Shown: positions 7,351 to 12,800 of the stretch, one piece after another
Layout of the letters: every line of letters starts with the position of its first letter
How positions within the stretch are numbered: the first letter of the stretch is position 1
Assembly: GCA_910575055.1 (NCBI GenBank)
Contig: CAJTDC010000024.1
Coordinates: 1 to 36,040, forward strand
Source of the DNA: Clostridia bacterium
Lineage (GTDB): Bacteria; Bacillota; Clostridia; Lachnospirales; Anaerotignaceae
Direction: 5' to 3'
DNA length: 36,040 bases
Notes under the pieces: generated by a model
What the model saw: the letters and a program-made list of their open reading frames with translations, nothing else
Told to the model about the DNA's origin: nothing
Database searches by the model: none
Program-made: the position numbers and the translations under genes

Positions 7351-7833
7351 ATGAAGTGGTTAAAGGAATTACTAGAAAAAGAAAATGATAGTCAAGAGTT
7401 AGAAAAGAAAATTGCAGAAAAGCTAAAACAAGAGTATGTAGCTAAAGTGGACTATGATGGTATTGTAGAAGCCAAAAAAGGCTTAGAGGGGCAAATTGCT
7501 CAAAGAGATGCCGACATCAAAGCATTAAAAGAAGGGGCAAAAGATAACAAAGAATTACAAAAAGAGTATGAAGCATTGCAGGAGAAATACAAGCTTGACA
7601 CCGAAAATCTACAAAAACAGTATCAAAACAGCCGCAAAAACAGTGCCATTGATATGGAGATACTGAAAGCGAAAGGCAAAAATACAAAAGCAATAAAGGC
7701 TTTGCTGGATATGGATAAAATTACATTAAAAGATGATGGTACGCTTGAGGGCTTGGATTTGGACAGCTTGAAAAAGTCTGATGGGTATTTGTTCGAAATA
7801 GAACAAACGCATAGGGAAGGTGTAATGGGGTAG
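7351..7833 (+). pseudogene. GP20-type scaffold protein, probably truncated at the C-terminus
   Basis: Phage minor structural protein GP20 (PF06810 type): an all-helical scaffold used to assemble the procapsid. Long coiled coil at residues about 35-95, then the conserved core AIDMEILKAKGKNTKAIKALLDMDKI, GTLEGLDLDSLKKSDGYLFE (each about 20 residues). Homologues continue past the YLFE segment with a Gly/Pro-rich tail of 20-40 residues; this one ends after 160 residues with EGVMG and a stop. The major capsid gene that should follow is absent, and a Mu-like phage begins here. I read the last three codons as prophage B sequence, so the gene is probably broken by insertion. AAGGAGG precedes ATG 7351. 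Confidence 0.75.
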
Positions 7834-8295
7834 AAAGAATGGCAAAAAAAAGAGTGTGGAAAAAATGTTAAAAAAGCGGGAAATGCAGGAATTACAAGGG
7901 ATTGCGAGAAAAAAGAAAAATTGATTGCCATTCTTTATGGACAGGGGAAAAAGGGGAAACAGGAGCAAAAGGGAGGAGTTAAAAAAATGAGAAGGATTTT
8001 TTAACTTTTTTTTTAACTTTTTTAAAAGCTAGTAAAATCAAGGTTTAACAGTTTTTCAAAAGGGAAAAAAACAAAAAAAGAGATGGAAGAAAAAGGAAAA
8101 TACTAACGAACAAACACTAACGAACAAGACATTTTATTCGTTAGTCGAAAAAGCTAGCAAAATCAAGGGGTTGAGAGAGGAAAAAGAGAAAAAGCAAAAA
8201 AATGGTTCAAAAAGAATGGCAAAGTACAAAAATGAAAAAGAATGAAAAATAGTTCAGTGTACTATAAAAATAAACTGACAAAAGGGGGGAAGGTT
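7821..8295. repeat. Gene-free left end of prophage B with repeated motifs (candidate transposase-binding region)
   Basis: About 460 bases without a credible gene. Three repeat families are present: AAAGAATGGCAA at 7834, inverted at 7925-7936 and direct again at 8211; AAAAGCTAG(T/C)AAAATCAAGG at 8024-8043 and 8149-8168; ACTAACGAACAA at 8102-8113 and 8116-8127, with TTCGTTAGT inverted at 8137-8145. Mu-type ends carry several transposase sites in mixed orientation over 100-200 bases, which this resembles. The region is otherwise A-rich with poly-A and poly-T tracts. Confidence 0.55.
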
Positions 8296-8646
8296 ATGCA
8301 AATAAATCAATTTATAGTGATATGTTTGATATTAGTAGCAATGGTGGCAGTTACAATATTTATGCTACACATTGCAAGCAATTTATTAGAGTGGATAATG
8401 AGTATAGCTACCATTATTTTTACTGTTATTTTTACGATAATAGTGAACACAGTTTTGTTTATAGCAAGTGTTGTAATTGGATTGATTTCATGCGTAGTAT
8501 TTATAATAGGCGGTTTGATAGTTTATTTAAAGAAGAAATTTAGAAAAGGAAAGGACTATATAGAAGTAAGAGTAAAACAAAAAAGGAAGGAACAGGACAA
8601 GAACAAAAGGACAAGAACAAAAGGACAAGAACAAAACCAAAACTAA
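8296..8646 (+). CDS. Small membrane protein with repeat-encoded charged tail
   Basis: 116 residues, not recognised. Two to three strongly hydrophobic segments (about residues 5-25, 30-55 and 58-80) are followed by a very basic cytoplasmic-type tail. The tail is encoded in part by three perfect 14-base repeats (GGACAAGAACAAAA from 8595 to 8636); because 14 is not a multiple of 3, a change in copy number would shift the frame. ATG 8296 is chosen because GGGGGGAAGG is directly upstream. It sits at the accessory left end of prophage B, where superinfection-exclusion or conversion genes are common, but no function can be assigned. Confidence 0.6.
   Translation: MQINQFIVICLILVAMVAVTIFMLHIASNLLEWIMSIATIIFTVIFTIIVNTVLFIASVVIGLISCVVFIIGGLIVYLKKKFRKGKDYIEVRVKQKRKEQDKNKRTRTKGQEQNQN
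8595..8636 (+). repeat. Three 14-base tandem repeats inside a coding region
   Basis: GGACAAGAACAAAA repeated three times without interruption (8595, 8609, 8623). The unit is not divisible by 3, so gain or loss of a unit changes the reading frame of the membrane protein tail. Confidence 0.85.
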
Positions 8647-8676
8647 AAAACACGTTTATTAAGGGAGATTTTATTT

Positions 8677-9045
8677 ATGATTTTTATTATTTTAATCACA
8701 ATAATTATAGCAGCATTTATGATACGCAAGTTCCATTATGATACTGACACAATCATTGTTGTGGCTGTAATTGCTTTAGTTATTATAGGTTTTGGCTGGT
8801 ATATTTCTTCTACAGAAAAAGGTAAAAGAACAATAAAAGATTTTACAAGCAATGTTTCTGGAGGCATTCCCAGACAAGTAAAAGTTTATGATATAAAAGG
8901 AGAACTGATTGAAGAATACAAAGGAACATTTGACATAGAAACAACGCACAACAACTACATATTATTTGATGATGAAAACGGTTTACGCCACATTATCTAT
9001 TTTACAACTGGAACGGTTATTATTGACGAATTGGAGCAAAAATAG
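8677..9045 (+). CDS. Hypothetical membrane-anchored protein
   Basis: 122 residues, not recognised. Two hydrophobic segments at the N-terminus (about residues 1-15 and 27-45) are followed by a soluble domain of about 75 residues with beta-type patterning (VKVYDIKGELIEEYKG, then NNYILFDDENGLRHIIYFTT), which could be a small beta-sandwich. AAGGGAG precedes ATG 8677. It follows the previous membrane protein by 30 bases and is probably cotranscribed. Likely an accessory, envelope-acting gene of the prophage; function unknown. Confidence 0.6.
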   Translation: MIFIILITIIIAAFMIRKFHYDTDTIIVVAVIALVIIGFGWYISSTEKGKRTIKDFTSNVSGGIPRQVKVYDIKGELIEEYKGTFDIETTHNNYILFDDENGLRHIIYFTTGTVIIDELEQK

Positions 9046-9109
9046 ATGTTTTATACAGAAAGATGATGCAATTACTAAAGGAAAAAATAAAAAGATAGGA
9101 GATAGAAAA

Positions 9110-9223
9110 ATGTTTGATGAAGAACTTCGTGCCGCATCAGCGAGCGATGGAAAACAAAAAAGCATATTAAATTTTATAATTAATATGCTGTATAAAGAAA
9201 TATATTGTAATAAATTTACTTAA
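9110..9223 (+). CDS. Very small hypothetical protein
   Basis: 37 codons from ATG 9110, with AGGAGA about 8 bases upstream. The peptide starts MFDEELRAASASDG and ends with a hydrophobic-aromatic segment. No family recognised. A GCATATTAA/TTAATATGC hairpin lies in its second half and the gene overlaps the 3' end of the convergent minus-strand gene by 8 bases. It may be a remnant rather than a working gene. Confidence 0.3.
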   Translation: MFDEELRAASASDGKQKSILNFIINMLYKEIYCNKFT

Positions 9224-9932
9224 AGAATGAAATTATAAACGTATAGACTTTATTAAGTGCTTCTATAATAGTTGGTAATTCTATGCCAACGATATTTTTG
9301 ATAGCTAGCTTTGCTTGATAGGCTTGATAACCTTTAGAGATAATTTTACTAATTAATGAATAAATATAAGCCATATTTTTTTTATTATCGGAAAAAGGCT
9401 GCTCAGAAAATATAATTTTTTTATCATCTGGCAAATTAGGCTGACTATTATATTTATTAAGCATTTTTATAACTTCATCACGCATAAGAGATAAATTTTT
9501 ATTTGAAGTATTATTGGTGTCTTGTAATTGATTATTATATATTTCGTTAATAATGGCTACTTTATTGGTATTGTTATTATTTGCATCTGATTTATTAATA
9601 GTTTCTGAGATAGTATTTATATCTTGATTTAATGAGGAAATATCAATATAAGAAAGTAAAGTAGTAAAACAAGGCATAACAATAGAAAGTTGTTTTTGAA
9701 ATTGTTCAGACATACTATTTATTGCAATCAAATTAGGTTGTATTGAGTTTACAAGGCTTTGCATATATTCAATTTGAGGTATTTGAGCAAGTGCAATTTG
9801 AATTGCTGGGTCTTGTGCTTGAGTAAGTGCAATTTGAGTTGTTGAATTTTGTATTTGAGAATATATAGATTGAATTGCTGGATTTAATTTTTCAAATTTT
9901 TGTTGTTCTTTGAGTAACTCTTCATGTTTCAT
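9216..9932 (-). CDS. Hypothetical protein with consensus own promoter; candidate lysogen-expressed accessory gene
   Basis: 238 residues, not recognised. Residues about 20-55 contain imperfect repeats of the form QIAL(T/A)Q(A/I) (also visible as repeated DNA around 9785-9835). The middle is Asn/Asp/Thr-rich and low complexity (about 115-150), and the C-terminus ends with a hydrophobic stretch (TIIEALNKVYTFIISFFK) that may touch membrane. The start is ATG at 9932 with GAAAGGAA upstream. It is transcribed away from the repressor by a perfect sigma-A promoter (10020-10048) and stands apart from the lytic genes, so expression in the lysogen is likely. Phage exclusion or host conversion are reasonable guesses only. 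Confidence 0.65.
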   Translation of the reverse strand: MKHEELLKEQQKFEKLNPAIQSIYSQIQNSTTQIALTQAQDPAIQIALAQIPQIEYMQSLVNSIQPNLIAINSMSEQFQKQLSIVMPCFTTLLSYIDISSLNQDINTISETINKSDANNNNTNKVAIINEIYNNQLQDTNNTSNKNLSLMRDEVIKMLNKYNSQPNLPDDKKIIFSEQPFSDNKKNMAYIYSLISKIISKGYQAYQAKLAIKNIVGIELPTIIEALNKVYTFIISFFK

Positions 9933-10019
9933 AAATATTATTCCTTTCATATACAATATTTTTTGTTTTGATACTACATCTTTTATAGAAGTTTAAGAAG
10001 TACATATTAAGATGTATTC

Positions 10020-10048
10020 ATTATAGAATTTAAAGAAAATATTGTCAA
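10020..10048 (-). promoter_or_regulatory. Perfect consensus promoter for the 9216-9932 gene
   Basis: Minus strand: TTGACA (plus 10043-10048), exactly 17 bases, TATAAT (plus 10020-10025). The leader is about 80 nt. The ATTGTCAA overlapping the -35 matches the core of the repressor operators but also arises from the -35 consensus itself. The rest of the 9933-10242 gap shows nothing further that I can support. Confidence 0.8.
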
Positions 10049-10242
10049 CTATTGTTTATAAATAGGACTAGTTAAAGTCAGCAATAGGAGTAATATTTAG
10101 AAGAATTATTGATAAAGGATTTAAGTGTGTATCAGCGAGTAACAAAAAAAGATTAAAAATAAAAAATGGATTGACAAAAATAAAAAGGGAATAGCTATAT
10201 ATGATAGGAGGGCAAAAATTAGAAACATAGAGAGAAAAGAAA

Positions 10243-10271
10243 AAAGACAGAAGAAAATGCCTTCTGTCTTT
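10243..10271 (-). terminator. Terminator of the repressor gene
   Basis: An 11-bp stem AAAGACAGAAG (10243-10253) with CTTCTGTCTTT (10261-10271); read on the minus strand it ends in T residues. It stops repressor transcription before the 9216-9932 gene. Confidence 0.8.
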
Positions 10272-10275
10272 TGTA

Positions 10276-10635
10276 TTAAGGAGTATTTTTATTTTTTTCA
10301 TTTAGTAGTTGTTTTAAAGACTTTACAGTATCTAATAAATAAAGTTGTTCTTTTTCAGATAAAGTTTGTGCAACTTCATAAAGTTCAGCAAGTATTTTGG
10401 CACTTTTTTCTACTTCGCTAGTATCTTCCATGTTACCATTACCAGTTAATAGCCAATCTTTATTTACTTTTAAAGTTTGACAAATAGCATTTATAACAAT
10501 AGTTTGTGGTTCTGTTTTATTTTTTTCAAGATTAAATATAACACCTCTTGATACACCGATTGTATCACCTAGTGATTCTTGTGTATAGCCCTTTTTTTTG
10601 CGAGCATAGTTTAATCTTTCACCTAAAGTATCCAT
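10276..10635 (-). CDS. Prophage B repressor, XRE/Cro-C1 helix-turn-helix
   Basis: 119 residues. The N-terminal XRE domain is clear: LGERLNYARKKKGYTQESLG, then DTIGVSRGVIFNLEKNKTEP (helix-turn-helix at about residues 18-45), NDWLLTGNG-like KDWLLTGNG at 66-74, then a helical C-terminus that could dimerise; no protease domain. The start is ATG at 10635 with GAGGTGA 6 bases upstream. It diverges from the early genes across three palindromic operators, which both promoters overlap with their -35 boxes. It should maintain lysogeny and regulate itself; the BRO-type protein at 11387 may counter it. Confidence 0.85.
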   Translation of the reverse strand: MDTLGERLNYARKKKGYTQESLGDTIGVSRGVIFNLEKNKTEPQTIVINAICQTLKVNKDWLLTGNGNMEDTSEVEKSAKILAELYEVAQTLSEKEQLYLLDTVKSLKQLLNEKNKNTP

Positions 10636-10654
10636 TTTTATCACCTCAAATATT

Positions 10655-10683
10655 ATTATAAATGGTTTAAAAATCATTGTCAA
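10655..10683 (-). promoter_or_regulatory. Repressor promoter
   Basis: Minus strand: TTGACA (plus 10678-10683, inside operator O1), 17 bases, TATAAT (plus 10655-10660). Repressor binding at O1 would block the -35, giving autoregulation. Confidence 0.8.
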
Positions 10684-10736
10684 TGCTTTTTATCATTGTC
10701 AATGCAAAAAAAATACTTGAAAAATCATTGACAATG
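10675..10736. promoter_or_regulatory. Three operators CATTGWCAATG (O1-O3)
   Basis: Perfect 11-base palindromes: CATTGTCAATG at 10675-10685 and 10694-10704, and CATTGACAATG at 10726-10736. Spacing is 19 and 32 bases. O1 holds the repressor -35 and O3 the early -35, so the layout explains mutual control of the divergent promoters. The CATTGTCA part recurs in the cluster after mor at 17254. Confidence 0.85.
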
Positions 10737-10756
10737 AGAGCATAATGTGTTAAAAT
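10728..10756 (+). promoter_or_regulatory. Early lytic promoter
   Basis: TTGACA (10728-10733, inside O3), 17 bases, TAAAAT (10751-10756). It drives the small early genes starting at 10791 and is positioned to be shut off by repressor at O3. Confidence 0.8.
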
Positions 10757-10790
10757 TCATTCAGAAAGAAAAAAAAGGAGGTAATTACCA

Positions 10791-10979
10791 TTGACAAAGC
10801 AAAATGTTTCAGTACAAGAAATTAGAATTTTAGATGAACTTGTTAATAATGCAATAGGACTTCCATTGGAAAGTCAAAACTTGTTGTTGTTAATGGCAAA
10901 AGGAATGTCTTATACAAAAAATTGTTTATTAGAAGAAAATCGTAAAAGGGAAAATGAAAAGAATGTACATAATAAATAA
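10791..10979 (+). CDS. Small early protein, first gene of the lytic operon
   Basis: 62 residues, helical and charged; residues about 9-45 (VQEIRILDELVNNAIGLPLE then SQNLLLLMAKGMSYTK) look like two amphipathic helices and may be a small regulator. No family assigned with confidence. The start is TTG 10791 after AAAGGAGGTAATTACCA. As the first gene after the early promoter it takes the place of Ner in Mu or Cro in lambda, but a helix-turn-helix is not obvious. Confidence 0.6.
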   Translation: MTKQNVSVQEIRILDELVNNAIGLPLESQNLLLLMAKGMSYTKNCLLEENRKRENEKNVHNK

Positions 10980-11036
10980 TATTTATAAAAAAACTAGAGT
11001 TTATTAGTAAAAACTCAGAATTTTTAAGTGATAATA

Positions 11037-11058
11037 TCCAAGCAGTGTAACAAAAAAT
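11037..11058 (+). repeat. Leader repeat 1 (TCCAAGCRGTGTAACAAAAAAT)
   Basis: A 22-base motif just before the gene at 11081, repeated at 11342-11363 before the antirepressor with a single A/G difference. It contains GTGTAACA and precedes the ribosome binding site by about 10 bases in both cases, so a shared post-transcriptional or regulatory role is possible. Confidence 0.7.
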
Positions 11059-11080
11059 TAAAAATGAAGGTGTTTATATA

Positions 11081-11311
11081 ATGGAAGAATGTAAAAGAAT
11101 TAAGTTACAGATACATAAACACAAATTATCTTATATTTGGCTGATTAATCAACTGAAAATGAGGGAAATTAATACAGATAAAACAGAAATGAGTTCTGTT
11201 ATTGCGGGAAATAGGAAGGGTGCAAAGGCAGAAAAAATTATTCAATGTTCATTGAAAATTTTAAGTGATTATGAAAAAGGTAAGGTGCTTGTAGAAAATA
11301 ACATAAAATAG
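11081..11311 (+). CDS. Small early DNA-binding-like protein
   Basis: 76 residues. The pattern KLQIHKHKLSYIWLINQLKM, then TDKTEMSSVIAGNRKGAKAEKI, resembles short phage XRE-like proteins in which an LI..L...G..TDK.E.S..L.G.R.G.K...I motif forms the helix-turn-helix. ATG 11081 is preceded by GAAGGTG. It lies between the two leader repeats in the early operon, suggesting a Ner- or Cro-like role. The resemblance is moderate. Confidence 0.6.
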   Translation: MEECKRIKLQIHKHKLSYIWLINQLKMREINTDKTEMSSVIAGNRKGAKAEKIIQCSLKILSDYEKGKVLVENNIK

Positions 11312-11341
11312 TGAAAGACTGTTAAAAAATGTAATAGTGTG

Positions 11342-11363
11342 TCCAAGCGGTGTAACAAAAAAT
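11342..11363 (+). repeat. Leader repeat 2
   Basis: Second copy of the 22-base motif at 11037, upstream of the antirepressor start at 11387. Surrounding sequence is not duplicated, so this is not simply a gene duplication scar. Confidence 0.7.
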
Positions 11364-11386
11364 AAGAAAATGAAAGGAAGAATATT

Positions 11387-11995
11387 ATGCAACAAGTAAT
11401 GTTATTTGAGAATAAAGAATTTGGAGAAATTAGAACATTAATAATTGATGGACAACCTTATTTTGTAGGGAAAGATGTAGCTGAAATTTTAGGGTATAGT
11501 AATACAAGAGATGCACTTTCAAAAAGAGTTGATGATGAGGATAAGGGGGTAGCAAAATGCGACACCCTTGGAGGAATACAAGAATTAACCATTATTAATG
11601 AAAGTGGTTTTTATTCCCTTGTATTATCTAGCAAGCTAGAAACAGCAAAAAAATTCAAGAGATGGGTGACAAGTGAGGTATTACCTTCTATCAGACAGAC
11701 AGGCAATTACATAAGTGGGACAAGCCCATATAGCATAGAGGACATTGTAAGGGAAACCATATGTCAAGTAGTACCAATTATTATAAAGGAGTTAGAGGAT
11801 AGGACAGAAAGAGAAAAACAAGCAGAAAAAGAAATGGAAAAACTAGAGATAAAAGCAAAGCGAAAAATTGAAAGGCTTATTTGTGCTGGAAATCACAGTT
11901 ATTCTAGCATAGCAAAAATATTGGCAATGGACGGAATTGAAATCTCTCCTGCAACGGTGTGCTTTTATGCGGAAAGTATGGGGATTGGTGATTAA
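11387..11995 (+). CDS. BRO-N domain antirepressor
   Basis: 202 residues. The N-terminal BRO domain (about 1-105) is diagnostic: FENKEFGEIRTLIIDGQPYF, VGKDVAEILGYSNTRDAL, then ELTIINESGFYSLVLSSKLE, FKRWVTSEVLPSIRQTGNY. The C-terminus (about 135-200) is a coiled coil and a resolvase-like helix-turn-helix (HSYSSIAKILAMDGIEISPA). Phage antirepressors of this type bind repressors or DNA and favour lytic growth. It lies third in the early operon with AAAGGAAG upstream of ATG 11387. Its target is presumably the 10276-10635 repressor, by position only. Confidence 0.85.
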   Translation: MQQVMLFENKEFGEIRTLIIDGQPYFVGKDVAEILGYSNTRDALSKRVDDEDKGVAKCDTLGGIQELTIINESGFYSLVLSSKLETAKKFKRWVTSEVLPSIRQTGNYISGTSPYSIEDIVRETICQVVPIIIKELEDRTEREKQAEKEMEKLEIKAKRKIERLICAGNHSYSSIAKILAMDGIEISPATVCFYAESMGIGD

Positions 11996-11997
11996 AA

Positions 11998-12264
11998 GTG
12001 GAAAAGGAAAATATAAAAATATCCGATGCTGCACTATTTGAAACAGAAAGGTTAGAAAAAAGAGTGTACGAATTAGAAAGAAAGATGAAGCTGTTAGAAA
12101 CAGAAGAACATTATTTTGAAATATACAGAGAAGCAGAAACAAATGCAAGAACAGCAATCAACAATAAAATAAAAGAAATAGAAAGTTCATTGGAAGAATG
12201 TGCAAAATGGGTGTTATTTTTGACGGTATGTGTAATTGCTATATTAATGATTGAATTATTGTGA
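11998..12264 (+). CDS. Coiled-coil protein with C-terminal membrane anchor
   Basis: 88 residues, not recognised. Residues about 15-60 form a coiled coil (FETERLEKRVYELERKMKLL) and 70-88 a hydrophobic C-terminal segment (WVLFLTVCVIAILMIELL), so it is probably tail-anchored. The start is GTG 11998, 2 bases after the antirepressor stop; the ribosome binding site is weak, suggesting coupled translation. Function unknown. Confidence 0.55.
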   Translation: MEKENIKISDAALFETERLEKRVYELERKMKLLETEEHYFEIYREAETNARTAINNKIKEIESSLEECAKWVLFLTVCVIAILMIELL

Positions 12265-12307
12265 CAATATCAAATTGATGTAGTAAAGAGAAATGGAGCA
12301 GTAAAAA

Positions 12308-12616
12308 ATGAAGAAATGTTATTTTTATGAGGACGAACTAATACAAGAAATACAAAAAATTGTAGAAAAAAACAACAGAAGCAGCAAAGAACGCAACATG
12401 ATTGTAATTGTAGAAAATCAAAACAAAAATGGGACGGTTCTTATCAATAAACATATTAGCAGAGATGCTGCAATGTCTTTGTTAACATCAGCGATTTGCA
12501 ATATTTTATATCATGAAAAGGCGGATTTTGTTACACTTGAAATGATTGCAGAACATTGTAAAAAAAATATTCTTTATGTTTTGAAAGAAATAGAAAAAAT
12601 AAAAGAAAATAAATAA
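12308..12616 (+). CDS. Hypothetical early protein
   Basis: 102 residues, soluble, helical. The middle (RDAAMSLLTSAICNILYHEK) resembles short phage proteins of unknown role expressed with early genes. ATG 12308 follows AAATGGAGCAG. It is the last gene before a gap that holds a predicted minus-strand small RNA, which would converge on its 3' end. Confidence 0.6.
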   Translation: MKKCYFYEDELIQEIQKIVEKNNRSSKERNMIVIVENQNKNGTVLINKHISRDAAMSLLTSAICNILYHEKADFVTLEMIAEHCKKNILYVLKEIEKIKENK

Positions 12617-12624
12617 AGTGGTAT

Positions 12625-12679
12625 AAAAAAGGCGGCTGTTGGAGAAGGGAACTCCGTTCAGCCGCTAATATAATAAACT
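12625..12679 (-). ncRNA. Predicted small RNA upstream of the transposase
   Basis: On the minus strand a promoter (12686-12714) is followed by a short single-stranded 5' part and a GC-rich hairpin, GCGGCTG/CAGCCGC (12659-12665 with 12632-12638) with inner GGAG/CTCC, then six T residues. This is a complete promoter-hairpin-terminator unit of about 55 nt with no reading frame. The apical loop reads UUCCCUU, complementary to AAGGGA-type ribosome binding sites; C-rich UCCC loops are known seed regions of Gram-positive small RNAs. No transcript data are available. Confidence 0.5.
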
Positions 12680-12685
12680 GATTAC

Positions 12686-12714
12686 AGTATACCACAATCA
12701 ACTATTTTTGACAA
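12686..12714 (-). promoter_or_regulatory. Promoter of predicted small RNA
   Basis: Minus strand: TTGTCA (plus 12709-12714), 17 bases, TATACT (plus 12686-12691). Each box matches five of six consensus positions. Confidence 0.6.
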
Positions 12715-12800
12715 GAAAATTTTAAAAATTTAAAAAAAGTGATTTTTTTCATGCTACACATAGATATGAAAAGATACTCACTAATGAGGTGGTAGGAAAT

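Larger units (their letters stand above)
1..7820. mobile_element. Prophage A, packaging/head segment (interrupted)
   Basis: The genes read in one direction in the usual order of a Firmicute tailed phage: helicase, ArpU-like regulator, TerS, TerL, portal, MuF, GP20 scaffold. The scaffold should be followed by a major capsid gene, but the order breaks at about 7820, where a Mu-like phage begins. The left edge is cut by the window. The remaining head, tail and lysis genes are expected to the right of prophage B, outside the window. The exact junction is inferred from the end of scaffold similarity and from a TG dinucleotide followed by repeats. Confidence 0.75.

Noticed and set aside
10068-10242. 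Minus-strand frame reading on past the repressor stop
   Set aside because: No start signal; it crosses the repressor terminator and translates as Phe/Ile-rich low-complexity sequence.
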